Shown: positions 43,625 through 52,757, counted from the first letter of the stretch. The stretch is DNA of 64,000 nt from Gemmata massiliana (GCF_901538265.1 NZ_LR593886.1:9507738-9571737); one strand, 5' to 3'. The notes: a model not told the origin generated them from the letters alone. Numbers and translations: made by a program.

Positions 43625-44396
43625 TGCCCGTCGCTCCTACTAGTGAGGCACCCTGCACTATCGGGCGGCTCGAATGAAAGGGAGAAGAGAGCGTGTGGAG
43701 AAAAGTACTCCGTCAGCCAGTTTCGCGTTGGTAACGTTCGCCATTTATTTGCGAACGCGGCCACCGTGGTGTGCTTCAAATGGAAAACCCATTCCAATCG
43801 TTCGACGATTGGTGAACGGGGTCGAATTTGATATTGCTTGATAAAAATGAAAGCCAAAAATACTAAATAGCAAATGTCGTGCCAGACGCGAACCGACCGA
43901 TTCCGCGACCACAAGTTGGCGTCTTCGCGGCTTTTTGTGATGCCGGGTCCGCGATCGAGTTCAATGCTGTGATCGGAAGGCAACCACAGTGGATGCCGCA
44001 CAATCATTTCGTTAGAGTTCGAGCACGAAACACATCATTTTAAAGGTAACCGGGTATCCTTCCTGGAACACGGTCGACGAACGAAGCACCCGCAGCGGAA
44101 TCGCGGCACGGGCCTTACCAAACGAGACGAACGATCCAAGAAGCCCGTCCTGAAGAGAGCGGACATGCGAAATCGCTGCGTCTGAGACATTTCTCAAATC
44201 AGATCGGATCAAGTGTTCACATTGAACAAAATCAATCCAACGAAATCACCTCACGCAGTCACGAGTAAACCGAACAAGGAACGAGAATTTGGGCGCTTGT
44301 GGCTGGCCTCGCGTGATGTAACAGCGCGAGCGATTGAGTGCCGCGCTCGCGAAACTGGAACGCGAGGCCCTATGTCTGGGTGAAAAAGAGTGGCCA

Positions 44397-44553
44397 CGGA
44401 TCAACGCGGATAACACGGCTCAAGACGACGAGTGCAGACGACAAAACCATGAGAAAACAAGGTTATCGCAATATATCGTGACGTCCTTCGCGTTCTTTTT
44501 CTGACCGTCGCGAGTCGGGTTTGGTTCTGATCTGTGTTATCCGCGTTGATCCG
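44397..44553. repeat. 20-bp perfect inverted repeat, 117-base centre
   Basis: CGGATCAACGCGGATAACAC at 44397-44416 is the exact reverse complement of 44534-44553. The centre has no gene. The motif has the look of a dispersed intergenic repeat; copies elsewhere in the genome cannot be tested here. Confidence 0.7.
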
Positions 44554-45455
44554 CGGCACCCTTTCATATCCACTCCGAACACGCAAGACACTTAGTTTGC
44601 TCTACTCGTACCTGCGAGGTAAGATGACCTCGCCTCTGCGGTGTTCGTGATGTGTCGCGCTCTATATTGGCGAACCTACACTAACCTGCTCGGGAGCCTT
44701 TATTTTAATGCTCGGGTCGCTCGCAAGCCCATCCCCGGCGCTCGTCGTCGGGACTGTAGTGGGATCCGAAACGCTCGGGCGAGGCGCCCTTCTCAATTAG
44801 CGGGTTCCCAACTGGCGACACACACGGCACAGGCGGAGGCGTTTTCTTTTTCCGCACATCCGATTTTTTCTTCGCACGCCTTTCACACCAACCGGGCCAC
44901 TCACTCAACTCGCGCTACAGCAACGAATTGCGATCGGAGCCACGGACGTGTTTCGTTCGCGTTACACCACACAACTCCGCCCTTGACTCACAAACACCGC
45001 GCAAACCACTCGGCCCGAAGTCGTTCGCATTGTGCGAGTTGGATCGATTATCCAATGACAGCGCGTTGGCAATGGCTTACCCGTTGACACAGCCGGCGCA
45101 ATGGGTATCGTTCCCCCCATGACTGAGACGCAAACGACGCGAGGAATCGGGATGACCCGAATAACTCTCCTGTCCAAGTCACAGCTCCCGCGTCGGAGAA
45201 CCAGTCCCGGACTTTCCGCCCGGTAACGGCGGAACGGGTTCACGGCACGCCACAATCGAACTTCGCGTGCCGCGTTCTCCGCGATCGATATCCGCCAACT
45301 CGCGGCGGTGATTTCGCACAACACACGCGACGCGACTCAGCGGCTCCCGGAGCCGCAGAGATCACGTCGTCACGAAACACGGCACCGGGCCGGTTCGTGG
45401 CTCTTTCGCACCCGCCGCAGGGAACGCGCCGGGAACGGTGTCAGGGAAGACGCCC

Positions 45456-45581
45456 GGGACAGAACCGCTTCCTCTGTCCCGCTGCGAAGAGCCGCTGCGA
45501 ACCCTACCCCGGCTGTGTGGCCTGTGGCACGGACGCCACGGCAGGCTGCGGCCGACCCGCCCACGGACGGAGCGGGTCGGC
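45456..45581 (+). promoter_or_regulatory. Structured leader upstream of metH
   Basis: Three consecutive hairpins lie about 105-230 bases before the metH start: GGGACAGA/TCTGTCCC (45456-45463 with 45473-45480), GTGGC/GCCAC (45524-45528 with 45535-45539) and GCCGACCCGC/GCGGGTCGGC (45551-45560 with 45572-45581). A further 7-bp hairpin lies near 45341-45357. Position before a B12-dependent gene suggests a possible cobalamin, SAM or SAH switch, but I could not match a complete consensus of any of these. Confidence 0.35.
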
Positions 45582-45686
45582 TGCTACTATTTCACGTCGC
45601 TCGAATCCGTTGCATATTCCAGTTAAGGCGCACCGGCACTTTCGGTACAACTATTAAAGCCCCATTGCGCACATAACGGACCCAGC

Positions 45687-48600
45687 ATGCCCACCCCTCT
45701 CGACCACCCGTTCCTCAACGCCGCCCGCGAGCGCGTCGTGATCCTCGACGGCGGAATGGGGACCAGCCTCCACAAGTACAAGCCGACGGACGAGGACTGG
45801 GGGCACGCGCCTAACGGTAAGTCGCTGCTGAACCTGTCCGACGCGCTCGTGTACACGCGGCCCGAGTGGATCGCCGAGATCCACCGCGGGTTCTTCGCGA
45901 CCGGGTGCGACGGGGTCGAAACGAACACATTCAATGCGAACGCGATCGGCCTCGGCGAGTTCGGCATGGGCGACAAGCTCGACGAGATCAACCGGCTGAA
46001 CATCCGCATCGCGAAACAGGTCGCGGCGGAATTCGCGACCTCAACCCGGCCGCGGTTCGTGATCGGCTCGATCGGGCCGGGCACCAAGATGCCGTCGCTC
46101 ACCGACCCGGCCATTTACATTGACTTCGACCGGCTCGCCGATGCGTACCGGCCGCAGCTCCGCGTGATGATCGAGGAGCGTGTGGACGCGATCCTCGTCG
46201 AGACGTGCTTCGACCTGCTCCAGGCGAAGTGCGTCGCGATCGCGGCCATCGAGGAAATGAAACGCGCAGGTGTGCGGCTGCCACTGATGGTGCAGCTCAC
46301 CATCATCGACGAGAAGAAGAAAATGCTCCCGGGGACCGACATCCCCGGTGCGCTGGTCGCACTCGATCCGATCGACGAGATCGACGTGGTCGGGATGAAC
46401 TGCGGGGTCGGCCCGGACCTGATGAGTGACGACATCCGCCACCTGAGCCGCCACAGCCGCAAGCTCCTCAGCGTGCTCCCCAACGCGGGCATGCCCGAGA
46501 CACGGGGCGACGAGACGTACTTCCCGCAAGACCCGGAAACGGTCGCGAAGTGGCTCGAGCGGTTCGTTGGCGAGTACGGCGCGAACATCATCGGCGGGTG
46601 CTGTGGCACGTCGCACGCCCACCTGAAGGCCGTGTGTGACAAGCTCCACGGGAAGAAACCCGCGAAGCGCACGCCGGTCTACATCCCGGCCGTGTCGAGC
46701 CTCCAGAGCGCGCAGGAACTGCTGGTCGACCAGCGCCCGCTGCTCGTCGGCGAGCGCACCAACACGAACGGGTCGAAGAAATTCAAGCAGTTGCTCGAAA
46801 AGGACGACTGGCACGGCCTCGTGGAGATGGCGAAGGAACAGGAGCGCGAGGGCGTTCACGTTCTCGACGTGTGCGTGGACTACGTCGGGCGCGACGGCGT
46901 GCGCGACATGAAGGAGGTCATCAAGCGCTACAACGAGGTGCTGACGAAGCCGATCATGCTCGACAGCACGGAAGTGCCGGTGATCGAAGCCGGGTTGAAG
47001 TTGTGCAGCGGTAAGGCGCTCATTAACAGCATCAACCTCGAGGACGGGCGCAAGACGCTCGACCCGAAAACGATCCTCGCGAAGAAATACGGCGCTTCGC
47101 TCGTCGCGCTCACGATCGACGAGAAGGGCCAAGCCGACACCGCGGAGTGGAAGTTCGAGGTCGCCAAGCGCATCTACGACATCGTGGTTCACGAGTACGG
47201 CATCCCGCCGACGGACCTGATGTTCGACACGCTCGTGTTCCCGCTGTCCACCGGCCAGGAGCAGACCCGCAAAAGCGCCATCGCCACGTTCGAGGCGCTA
47301 CGGCTCATCAAGCAGAACCTGCCCGGCGCGCTCACCCACCTCGGGCTCTCGAACTGCTCGTTCGGGCTCGCGCCGTACACGCGGCAGGTGCTGAACAGCA
47401 TGTACCTGCACTACGCGCTCGAATACGGGCTCGACTCCGCGATTTTGCACGCGGCCAAAATCATGCCGCTGGCGAGCATCGACGAAACGGGCCGCGAGCT
47501 GTGCCGCCGGTTGCTATTCGACGAGCGCGTGTTCGATGCGGCGGGTAACTGCACCGAAGACCCGCTGCAAATGCTCATCGCACACTACGCGGACAAGAAG
47601 GCCGAGAGCAAGAAGAGCCAGTCGCTCGGTGAAACGGTCGAGGAGCGGCTGCGCCAGGCCATCATTCAGGGACGGCGCGAGAGCCTCGTCGCGGACCTGG
47701 ATGGGGCGCGCGCGAAGCACTCGCCGATCGACATCATCAACAACGTCCTGCTCGACGGGATGAAGGTGGTCGGTGAGCTGTTCGGCAGCGGACAAATGCA
47801 GTTGCCGTTCGTGCTCCAGTCCGCGGAGGTCATGAAGTCCGCGGTCGCGTACCTCGAACCGTTCATGGAGAAGGTGGAAGGCGCAGAGAAGGGCAAGATC
47901 GTCCTCGCGACGGTGAAGGGGGACGTCCACGACATCGGCAAGAACCTCGTGGACATCATCCTCACGAACAACGGCTACAAGGTCTACAACCTGGGCATCA
48001 AGCAGCCCGTGGACGCGATGATCTCCGCGTTCAAGGAGCACAAAGCAGACGCCATCGGCATGAGCGGGCTGCTCGTGAAGTCCACCGTCATCATGAAAGA
48101 GGATCTCGTCACGCTGAACGAGCGCGGGCTGGCCCCGCCCGTGATCCTCGGCGGCGCGGCGCTCAACCGCCGGTATGTAGAGCACGATCTGCGAGCGATC
48201 TACAAAGGTGAAGTCTTCTACGGCGCGGATGCGTTCGAGGGGTTGCACGTGATGGACGAACTCGCGCGCCGCAAGAAGCACAACGTGGGCCGCGCGAGCC
48301 CCGCGCTCGCGAAGCTCGCCGAAGGGCGCCCGGGGCGCGGGATCGGCGAAACCGGTGGGTCCACAACGCTCGAAGCCCCGCCGCGTGCGCGTACTACCCC
48401 TCGCGCGCCGCGAGCCGACCTGCCGCCGCGATCGCCGTCGCTGCCGAAGGCGCCGGACGTGCCCGTTCCGCCGTTCATCGGGTCGAGGCACCGCACCAAC
48501 TTCGACATGAACGAGGTGTTCAAGTTCGTCAACGAGCTGACGCTGTTCAGCACGCAGTGGGGGTTCCGCAAGGGCGGCGTCGATCCCGTGGTGTACGCGA

Positions 48601-49286
48601 AGCAGATCGAAGACGTGGCCAAGCCCGCACTCGCGCGACTGAAGGCGCAGTGTTTGGCCGAGAACATCCTGCGCCCCGGCGTGACCTACGGGTTCTTCCC
48701 GGCGGCCAGCGACGGCACCAAGCTCACGATCTACGAGGCCGACCACAAGACGCCGCGCAACACCTTTGATTTCCCGCGCCAGGACTTCGGCGAGTTCCTG
48801 TGCCTGTCGGACTACGTCGAACCGCTGCGCGACGGCCGGGCGGTCGACTACGTTGGGTTCACCGCGGTGACGATGGGCCGCGAGGTGACCCGCGTGGCGC
48901 AGGAGTGGTACGCCGCGAACCGCTACCAGGACTACATGTTCCTGCACGGTCTGGGCGTCGAAAGTGCCGAAGCGCTGGCGGAATACTTCCACCAACAGCT
49001 CCGGCACGAATGGGGCATCGGGGGCGACGACTCCCCGGTGATCCAGAAGCTGTTCAAGGGCCACTACCGCGGGTGCCGGTACTCGTTCGGGTACCCCGCG
49101 TGCCCGAACCTCGAGGACCAGAAGCAGCTCTTCGCGCTCATCGACCCGACCCGCGTCGGGATCACGCTGAGCGAGCAGTTCCAGCTCGAACCGGAGCAGA
49201 GCACCACAGCCATCGTGGTACACCACCCGGACGCGAAGTATTTCGTCACCACCCGTACTCCGGGTTGTGCGCCAACTGACGAGTGA
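45687..49286 (+). CDS. metH: Cobalamin-dependent methionine synthase
   Basis: 1199 residues with all four MetH modules. The homocysteine domain carries zinc ligands C239 ('MNCGVGP') and C305/C306 ('GGCCGT'). The methyltetrahydrofolate domain includes 'LLVGERTNTNGSKKFKQLL'. The B12 domain has the lower-ligand histidine H748 in 'KGDVHDIGKNLVD'. The activation domain shows 'HYRGCRYSFGYPACP' and 'SEQFQLEPEQSTTAIVVHH'. It transfers a methyl group from 5-methyl-THF to homocysteine in the cytoplasm. The linker between the B12 and activation domains (about 870-934) is unusually long and rich in Pro and Arg. The start is the first ATG of a long, consistent frame; a hairpin-rich leader precedes it. Confidence 0.97.
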   Translation: MPTPLDHPFLNAARERVVILDGGMGTSLHKYKPTDEDWGHAPNGKSLLNLSDALVYTRPEWIAEIHRGFFATGCDGVETNTFNANAIGLGEFGMGDKLDEINRLNIRIAKQVAAEFATSTRPRFVIGSIGPGTKMPSLTDPAIYIDFDRLADAYRPQLRVMIEERVDAILVETCFDLLQAKCVAIAAIEEMKRAGVRLPLMVQLTIIDEKKKMLPGTDIPGALVALDPIDEIDVVGMNCGVGPDLMSDDIRHLSRHSRKLLSVLPNAGMPETRGDETYFPQDPETVAKWLERFVGEYGANIIGGCCGTSHAHLKAVCDKLHGKKPAKRTPVYIPAVSSLQSAQELLVDQRPLLVGERTNTNGSKKFKQLLEKDDWHGLVEMAKEQEREGVHVLDVCVDYVGRDGVRDMKEVIKRYNEVLTKPIMLDSTEVPVIEAGLKLCSGKALINSINLEDGRKTLDPKTILAKKYGASLVALTIDEKGQADTAEWKFEVAKRIYDIVVHEYGIPPTDLMFDTLVFPLSTGQEQTRKSAIATFEALRLIKQNLPGALTHLGLSNCSFGLAPYTRQVLNSMYLHYALEYGLDSAILHAAKIMPLASIDETGRELCRRLLFDERVFDAAGNCTEDPLQMLIAHYADKKAESKKSQSLGETVEERLRQAIIQGRRESLVADLDGARAKHSPIDIINNVLLDGMKVVGELFGSGQMQLPFVLQSAEVMKSAVAYLEPFMEKVEGAEKGKIVLATVKGDVHDIGKNLVDIILTNNGYKVYNLGIKQPVDAMISAFKEHKADAIGMSGLLVKSTVIMKEDLVTLNERGLAPPVILGGAALNRRYVEHDLRAIYKGEVFYGADAFEGLHVMDELARRKKHNVGRASPALAKLAEGRPGRGIGETGGSTTLEAPPRARTTPRAPRADLPPRSPSLPKAPDVPVPPFIGSRHRTNFDMNEVFKFVNELTLFSTQWGFRKGGVDPVVYAKQIEDVAKPALARLKAQCLAENILRPGVTYGFFPAASDGTKLTIYEADHKTPRNTFDFPRQDFGEFLCLSDYVEPLRDGRAVDYVGFTAVTMGREVTRVAQEWYAANRYQDYMFLHGLGVESAEALAEYFHQQLRHEWGIGGDDSPVIQKLFKGHYRGCRYSFGYPACPNLEDQKQLFALIDPTRVGITLSEQFQLEPEQSTTAIVVHHPDAKYFVTTRTPGCAPTDE

Positions 49287-49296
49287 GCCAGCAGTT

Positions 49297-49328
49297 GCGG
49301 CGCACGTGCCTTTCGCCACGTGCGCCGC
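49297..49328 (+). terminator. Hairpin after metH
   Basis: A perfect 12-bp stem (GCGGCGCACGTG at 49297-49308 with 49317-49328) and an 8-nt loop start 10 bases after the metH stop. The following bases (TGTCGTTATG) are only weakly T-rich. Confidence 0.65.
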
Positions 49329-49430
49329 TGTCGTTATGCTGCAAGTCGCACGGCAGCCATTTTGTGTTCTATCCTCCCTTCGGGCGCCCTGTACCCGAAG
49401 CGGTGAGTCATCTTGCTTCCACCTGACGTC

Positions 49431-50270
49431 ATGATTCGCATCGCGGGGCTGCGCGTGCTGTACGGCGCGTTCGCCGCCGTTGACGGGCTCGACCTCGACA
49501 TCCGCCGCGGCGAACTGTTCGGGCTACTCGGGCCGAACGGGGCCGGCAAGTCCACCACGATCCGCGTCCTCATCGGTCAGCGCCAGCCGAGCGGCGGGAG
49601 CGTCACCATCGGCGGGCGCGACGTCGTGCGCGAGTGGTCGCGGATCAAGCCCATATTCGGCTACGTGCCCGACCGCGAGAACCACTTCGAGGAGTTCACC
49701 GGTCGGCGTAACCTGGAATTCTTCGGCCAGCTCTACAACGTACCGCGGTTGCGCGTGACGCAAGTGCTGAAGATGGTCGAACTCGACGAGGCCGCCGACC
49801 TCCAGGTGCGCGGGTACTCGCTCGGGATGCGGAAAAAACTACTCCTCGCACGCGCGCTGCTCCACGAACCGCAAGTTCTCTACCTCGACGAACCTACCGC
49901 GAACCTCGACATCCACTCCGCGGAAGTCGTTCACCGCATCCTGCGCGAGCGCGTGAAGATGGGTGCGACGATCATCCTGACCACACACGACATGGACGAG
50001 GTCGAAAAGATCTGCGACCGCGTCGGGATCATGGCGCGCGGAAAATTAGTCGCGCTCGATTCGCCGCTCGCACTGAAACAGCAACACACCGAGCGCAAGG
50101 TGGACGTGATCCGCGACGACGGTGAGCGCCTCGTCTTCGACATGGACACTCCCGCGGGCCGCAACGATCTCGCGGCGCTGGTTATTGCCGGCCGCGTGCT
50201 GAGTGTCCGCACGCGCGAATTCGACTTCCACGCGACGTTCCTGAAACTCACGGGGCACGCATTCGATTGA
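49431..50270 (+). CDS. ABC transporter ATP-binding protein (ABC-2 exporter type)
   Basis: 279 residues from the ATG at 49431 (a TTG six codons earlier is possible). Walker A 'LLGPNGAGKSTTIRVLIGQ', a signature of the YSLGM form ('RGYSLGMRKKLLLARALL'), Walker B 'VLYLDEPTANLD' and the H-loop 'TTHDMDEVEKICDRVGIMAR' are all present. The sequence type (DrrA/NatA-like) pairs with ABC-2 permeases, and such a permease is encoded at 50644. A small membrane protein lies between them, with 9 and 31 base gaps, so the three are likely one operon. Exported substrate unknown. Confidence 0.92.
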   Translation: MIRIAGLRVLYGAFAAVDGLDLDIRRGELFGLLGPNGAGKSTTIRVLIGQRQPSGGSVTIGGRDVVREWSRIKPIFGYVPDRENHFEEFTGRRNLEFFGQLYNVPRLRVTQVLKMVELDEAADLQVRGYSLGMRKKLLLARALLHEPQVLYLDEPTANLDIHSAEVVHRILRERVKMGATIILTTHDMDEVEKICDRVGIMARGKLVALDSPLALKQQHTERKVDVIRDDGERLVFDMDTPAGRNDLAALVIAGRVLSVRTREFDFHATFLKLTGHAFD

Positions 50271-50279
50271 GGCCGTGAC

Positions 50280-50612
50280 ATGGCCGGGGCGCACACAAAG
50301 GGGTTCCGCAAGAGGCTCGACCGACCACCCCCGCGGGTGTTTCTCGGCGTCGGGGCGCTCTTTCTCGGGCTGAACCACCTGTCGATCGCGCTCGGGTTCG
50401 GGCTACACCCCGAAGCTCTGATAGCCGGGTGCTGGCTCGTACTGATGGGCGACTGGGTTCTGCTCGCGGGCCGTTCGTTCGACGCGGTCTGGGCCTGGGC
50501 CGATCCCTCCGGGCGCCGAGTAATCGGGCTAATATTGCTCACCCTCGGCGCCGCGTTCGGGGCCGCAGAAGGTGTCGCGCGGATCGCCTACGGACAGCGC
50601 CTGTTAAATTAA
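50280..50612 (+). CDS. Small membrane protein in the ABC exporter operon
   Basis: 110 residues with three or four hydrophobic spans: 'RVFLGVGALFLGLNHLSIAL', 'LIAGCWLVLMGDWVLLAGRS' and 'VIGLILLTLGAAFGAAEGVA'. The N-terminus is basic (HTKGFRKRLDRPPPR). It starts 9 bases after the ATPase stop and ends 31 bases before the permease start on the same strand. Position suggests an accessory to the exporter; no family was recognised. Confidence 0.7.
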   Translation: MAGAHTKGFRKRLDRPPPRVFLGVGALFLGLNHLSIALGFGLHPEALIAGCWLVLMGDWVLLAGRSFDAVWAWADPSGRRVIGLILLTLGAAFGAAEGVARIAYGQRLLN

Positions 50613-50643
50613 TCACCGATTCCCAACGGACGCGAACCCCGCT

Positions 50644-51870
50644 ATGCGCTGGTACATTCTGAAGGCGCTCATCAAGAAAGAGTTCGCGCGGCACCTGGCG
50701 AACCGCGGGGGCATCGCGCTCGCGTTCCTGCTGGTCGCTGCGGCGGTGCTCCTGAGCGTATTCGCCCCCCGGGAAACCGCGGCGGCCGGCACGAGCATGG
50801 TCGGCGGCGTCCACCACTGTTACGTCGACTACGACCGGTCGTCGGCGCTAGTCGAGCACTTGCGAAACAACGTCCCTCCGGACTTGAAGGCGCAGGTCGT
50901 CTTCCGCGAGATCGACCCGGCGAAAATCGGTACGCTCCTCGATTCGCCGCCCGGCACCGGCTCCATTCAGATCACGACCCGGGCCGAACCGGGGAAGCGG
51001 TCCACGGTTCAGATTTACGTGTGGCACCCGGACGGCGAGCCCAACGCACTCGCTCCCTACGAGCAGTGGCTCTGGAAGGAGAGCCGGCGCGCGTTCGCGG
51101 CCGAAGCCGCCCAGAAACTGCCGGGCGCAACACTCCCGGCGGAACCGGCCTTTGATTCGGACAAGTGGCTGCTAATCGAAGCCCACAAGCACTTCCAGGA
51201 CCAGATCGAAACCGTGCGTGAGCATGAGGGAGCGGCGGGAGCCACACCGATCGTACCGGATCTGGTGATCGACCGCCGCGGACTGGGCGGGAAGGTGCTC
51301 GACTTCCGCGCCGCGATCGCGACCGGCATGGTGGTGTTCGCGCTGTACTTCGCGTGCGTGTACCTGCTCCCGACGCTCAACTGTGAGGAGCGCGAGCGCG
51401 GGGTGCTGCTCGCACAGGCGCTCACCCCGGCCTCGCCGACCGAACTGCTCGTGGCGAAGTTCGTGTTCTATCCCGCGTTCGGGCTGGGGCTCGCGGCTAC
51501 GCTTGCCGCCGTGTACAAGCCAGACGTGTTATCGAGCCTGTTCTTCTGGCTGGCGCTGTTAGCGGTCGGCGGCGGGTTCCTGGGTATCGGCATGACGATC
51601 GCGGCGTGGGCGAAGACGCAGCGGGCCGCGTTCCTCGGCGGGATGTGCTACCTGCTGTCCGTGTCGATGCTGCTGCTCATCTGCTCGATCAACGGAATCC
51701 CGTTCCTGTCGTACCTCGCGGTCGAGTTCCACGGCCCGCGCATTCTGCACGCGGCACTGAGCGGCGCAGTGCAAACGTCCCACTGGAAGCACCTGGCCGC
51801 GGCGCTGGGGCTGGCGGTCGCGTGGCTGTTCGCGGCGGGTTGGGTGTTCAAGCGCCGCGGATGGCAGTGA
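50644..51870 (+). CDS. ABC-2 type exporter permease
   Basis: 408 residues. A first membrane span ('GGIALAFLLVAAAVLLSVFA', about 17-38) is followed by an extracytoplasmic domain of about 180 residues, then five or more spans at the C-terminus ('GMVVFALYFACVYLLPTLNC', 'YPAFGLGLAATLAAVYKPDV', 'LFFWLALLAVGGGFLGIGMT', 'MLLLICSINGIPFLSYLAVE', 'AALGLAVAWLFAAGWVFKRR'). This is the NatB-like layout of ABC-2 permeases. 'EERERGVLLAQALTPASPTE' matches the cytoplasmic coupling segment typical of the family. Partner ATPase at 49431. Confidence 0.88.
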   Translation: MRWYILKALIKKEFARHLANRGGIALAFLLVAAAVLLSVFAPRETAAAGTSMVGGVHHCYVDYDRSSALVEHLRNNVPPDLKAQVVFREIDPAKIGTLLDSPPGTGSIQITTRAEPGKRSTVQIYVWHPDGEPNALAPYEQWLWKESRRAFAAEAAQKLPGATLPAEPAFDSDKWLLIEAHKHFQDQIETVREHEGAAGATPIVPDLVIDRRGLGGKVLDFRAAIATGMVVFALYFACVYLLPTLNCEERERGVLLAQALTPASPTELLVAKFVFYPAFGLGLAATLAAVYKPDVLSSLFFWLALLAVGGGFLGIGMTIAAWAKTQRAAFLGGMCYLLSVSMLLLICSINGIPFLSYLAVEFHGPRILHAALSGAVQTSHWKHLAAALGLAVAWLFAAGWVFKRRGWQ

Positions 51871-51946
51871 GTTTGAGAACGAAGGGGTGAAAGTGTGAAC
51901 GGGTGAAGGGGTGAAAAATCCCCCGCGCCCGCTGTGACCCGAGACA

Positions 51947-52186
51947 TTACGGCCAGAAGCGCACTTCCGGGACAAATAGCCCGATCACGAACCAGATCGT
52001 TTCCAGAATCCACATCAGCATCGCGAACAACCGGATACCGTCGGCGGTCCACTCCATCGCGCTGAAATCAACGATAAAGGCGATGAGCCACGACCCTTCC
52101 AGCCACCTCGCTCCGCCCAGGAACAGGAGCCACGCCCAGAACAGCGAGGTAAGGAGGAACAAGCCGATCCAGGTATTGAGGCTCAT
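51947..52186 (-). CDS. Small hydrophobic protein, function unknown
   Basis: 79 residues with two to three spans ('WIGLFLLTSLFWAWLLFLGG', 'GIRLFAMLMWILETIWFVIG') and an unusual number of Trp residues. Codon use is coding-like and AGGAGGAA lies upstream in 52150-52200. It is convergent with the ABC operon. No family recognised. Confidence 0.6.
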   Translation of the reverse strand: MSLNTWIGLFLLTSLFWAWLLFLGGARWLEGSWLIAFIVDFSAMEWTADGIRLFAMLMWILETIWFVIGLFVPEVRFWP

Positions 52187-52307
52187 TGCCCGCCCTCAAA
52201 ACACCGATTGTGGTGTACTTCGACGGCGGGAGCGATTTATTTGGGTGTGAAAGCGAAGTGTCTGTCTTTTGGCGAACCGCGAGTGTCAACGAGCGGGTGG
52301 AGTTTCC

Positions 52308-52337
52308 GCTCCCGCGAGTACACTCGCGGGAGCGGGG
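52308..52337. repeat. Near-perfect 30-base palindrome
   Basis: CCGCTCCCGCGAGT (52308-52321) is followed by AC and its exact reverse complement (52324-52337). A second pairing is possible: CCGCGAGTGT at 52279-52288 with 52322-52331. It may end the 52344 transcript, but it lacks a T-run and looks REP-like. Confidence 0.65.
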
Positions 52338-52343
52338 TACTGG

Positions 52344-52610
52344 TCACTCCTTGCCCATCAGTTCCTTGACGAGTTTCGCGAGCGCCTCCACGTCTTTTTT
52401 CGCCACGATCACGTCGATGCGGGTCTTGGGCACCTTGAGCTTCTCCATGAAGCTCGCGGCGGAGGTCCACATCTTGTCGCGCTTCTTCCCTTCGGCGAGG
52501 TACAAATCGGCCACCAGTTCCGCCAGCCGCTGCCACGAAACCTGATCGATGTTATCGTAATACCGCTTGATGATTTTCTGTTGGTGGGGGCTGTAGTTCT
52601 CCATTCCCAT
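52344..52610 (-). CDS. Small conserved-type helical protein
   Basis: 88 residues, charged and helical: 'YSPHQQKIIKRYYDNIDQVS', 'WQRLAELVADLYLAEGKKRD', 'LKVPKTRIDVIVAKKDVEAL'. The start is MGMENYS, with CGGAG upstream; the second Met is an alternative. No membrane span or signal. The pattern is of a small cytoplasmic protein; no function could be assigned. Confidence 0.7.
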   Translation of the reverse strand: MGMENYSPHQQKIIKRYYDNIDQVSWQRLAELVADLYLAEGKKRDKMWTSAASFMEKLKVPKTRIDVIVAKKDVEALAKLVKELMGKE

Positions 52611-52694
52611 CGCGTACCACTCCGTAAGTTATGAACCTCCCTTAGCACACACGACCGGTGCCGGAACGTCAAGCCGAGTAGAGAAACACGCACA

Positions 52695-52747
52695 CCGGGG
52701 CACGAGCGCCCCGGGAAGCTCCGGAGACACGGTAAATACCGTGCCCC
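52695..52747 (-). terminator. Double hairpin after the subtilase gene
   Basis: CACGGTA/TACCGTG (52728-52734 with 52737-52743) and CCGGGGC/GCCCCGG (52695-52701 with 52708-52714) follow the subtilase stop on the minus strand. An alternative outer pairing GGGGCACG/CGTGCCCC (52697-52704 with 52740-52747) is possible. T-run absent. Confidence 0.5.
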
Positions 52748-52757
52748 AGATCGAGTT

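Larger units (their letters stand above)
43625..45686. other. 2-kb intergenic region without a secure gene
   Basis: The stretch is less GC-rich than its surroundings, and the open frames in it lack the codon bias seen elsewhere. Supportable items: an open minus-strand frame at 44012-44245 that ends 'VFQEGYPVTFKMMCFVLEL' and reads like a protein tail but has only a TTG start; a short stretch at about 44325-44372 resembling the 3' end of the DUF4139 gene; a 20-bp inverted repeat (44397-44553); and hairpins before metH. It may be decayed coding DNA plus the promoter regions of the giant gene and metH. Confidence 0.55.

Noticed and set aside
43621..44007. A 128-codon frame upstream of the giant gene
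   Set aside because: Composition and codon choice do not match the surrounding genes and no motif was found. It more likely covers the promoter region.
44641..45087. A 148-codon plus-strand frame in the 2-kb gap
   Set aside because: His/Thr/Ser/Arg-rich low-information sequence without a ribosome site or homologous motif.
45456..45581. Firm call of a cobalamin or SAH riboswitch before metH
   Set aside because: The hairpins are real, but I could not find the complete conserved core of any known class.
51890..51946. GGGTGAA-type short repeats after the ABC permease
   Set aside because: A few degenerate copies in 50 bases; too short and irregular to call an element.
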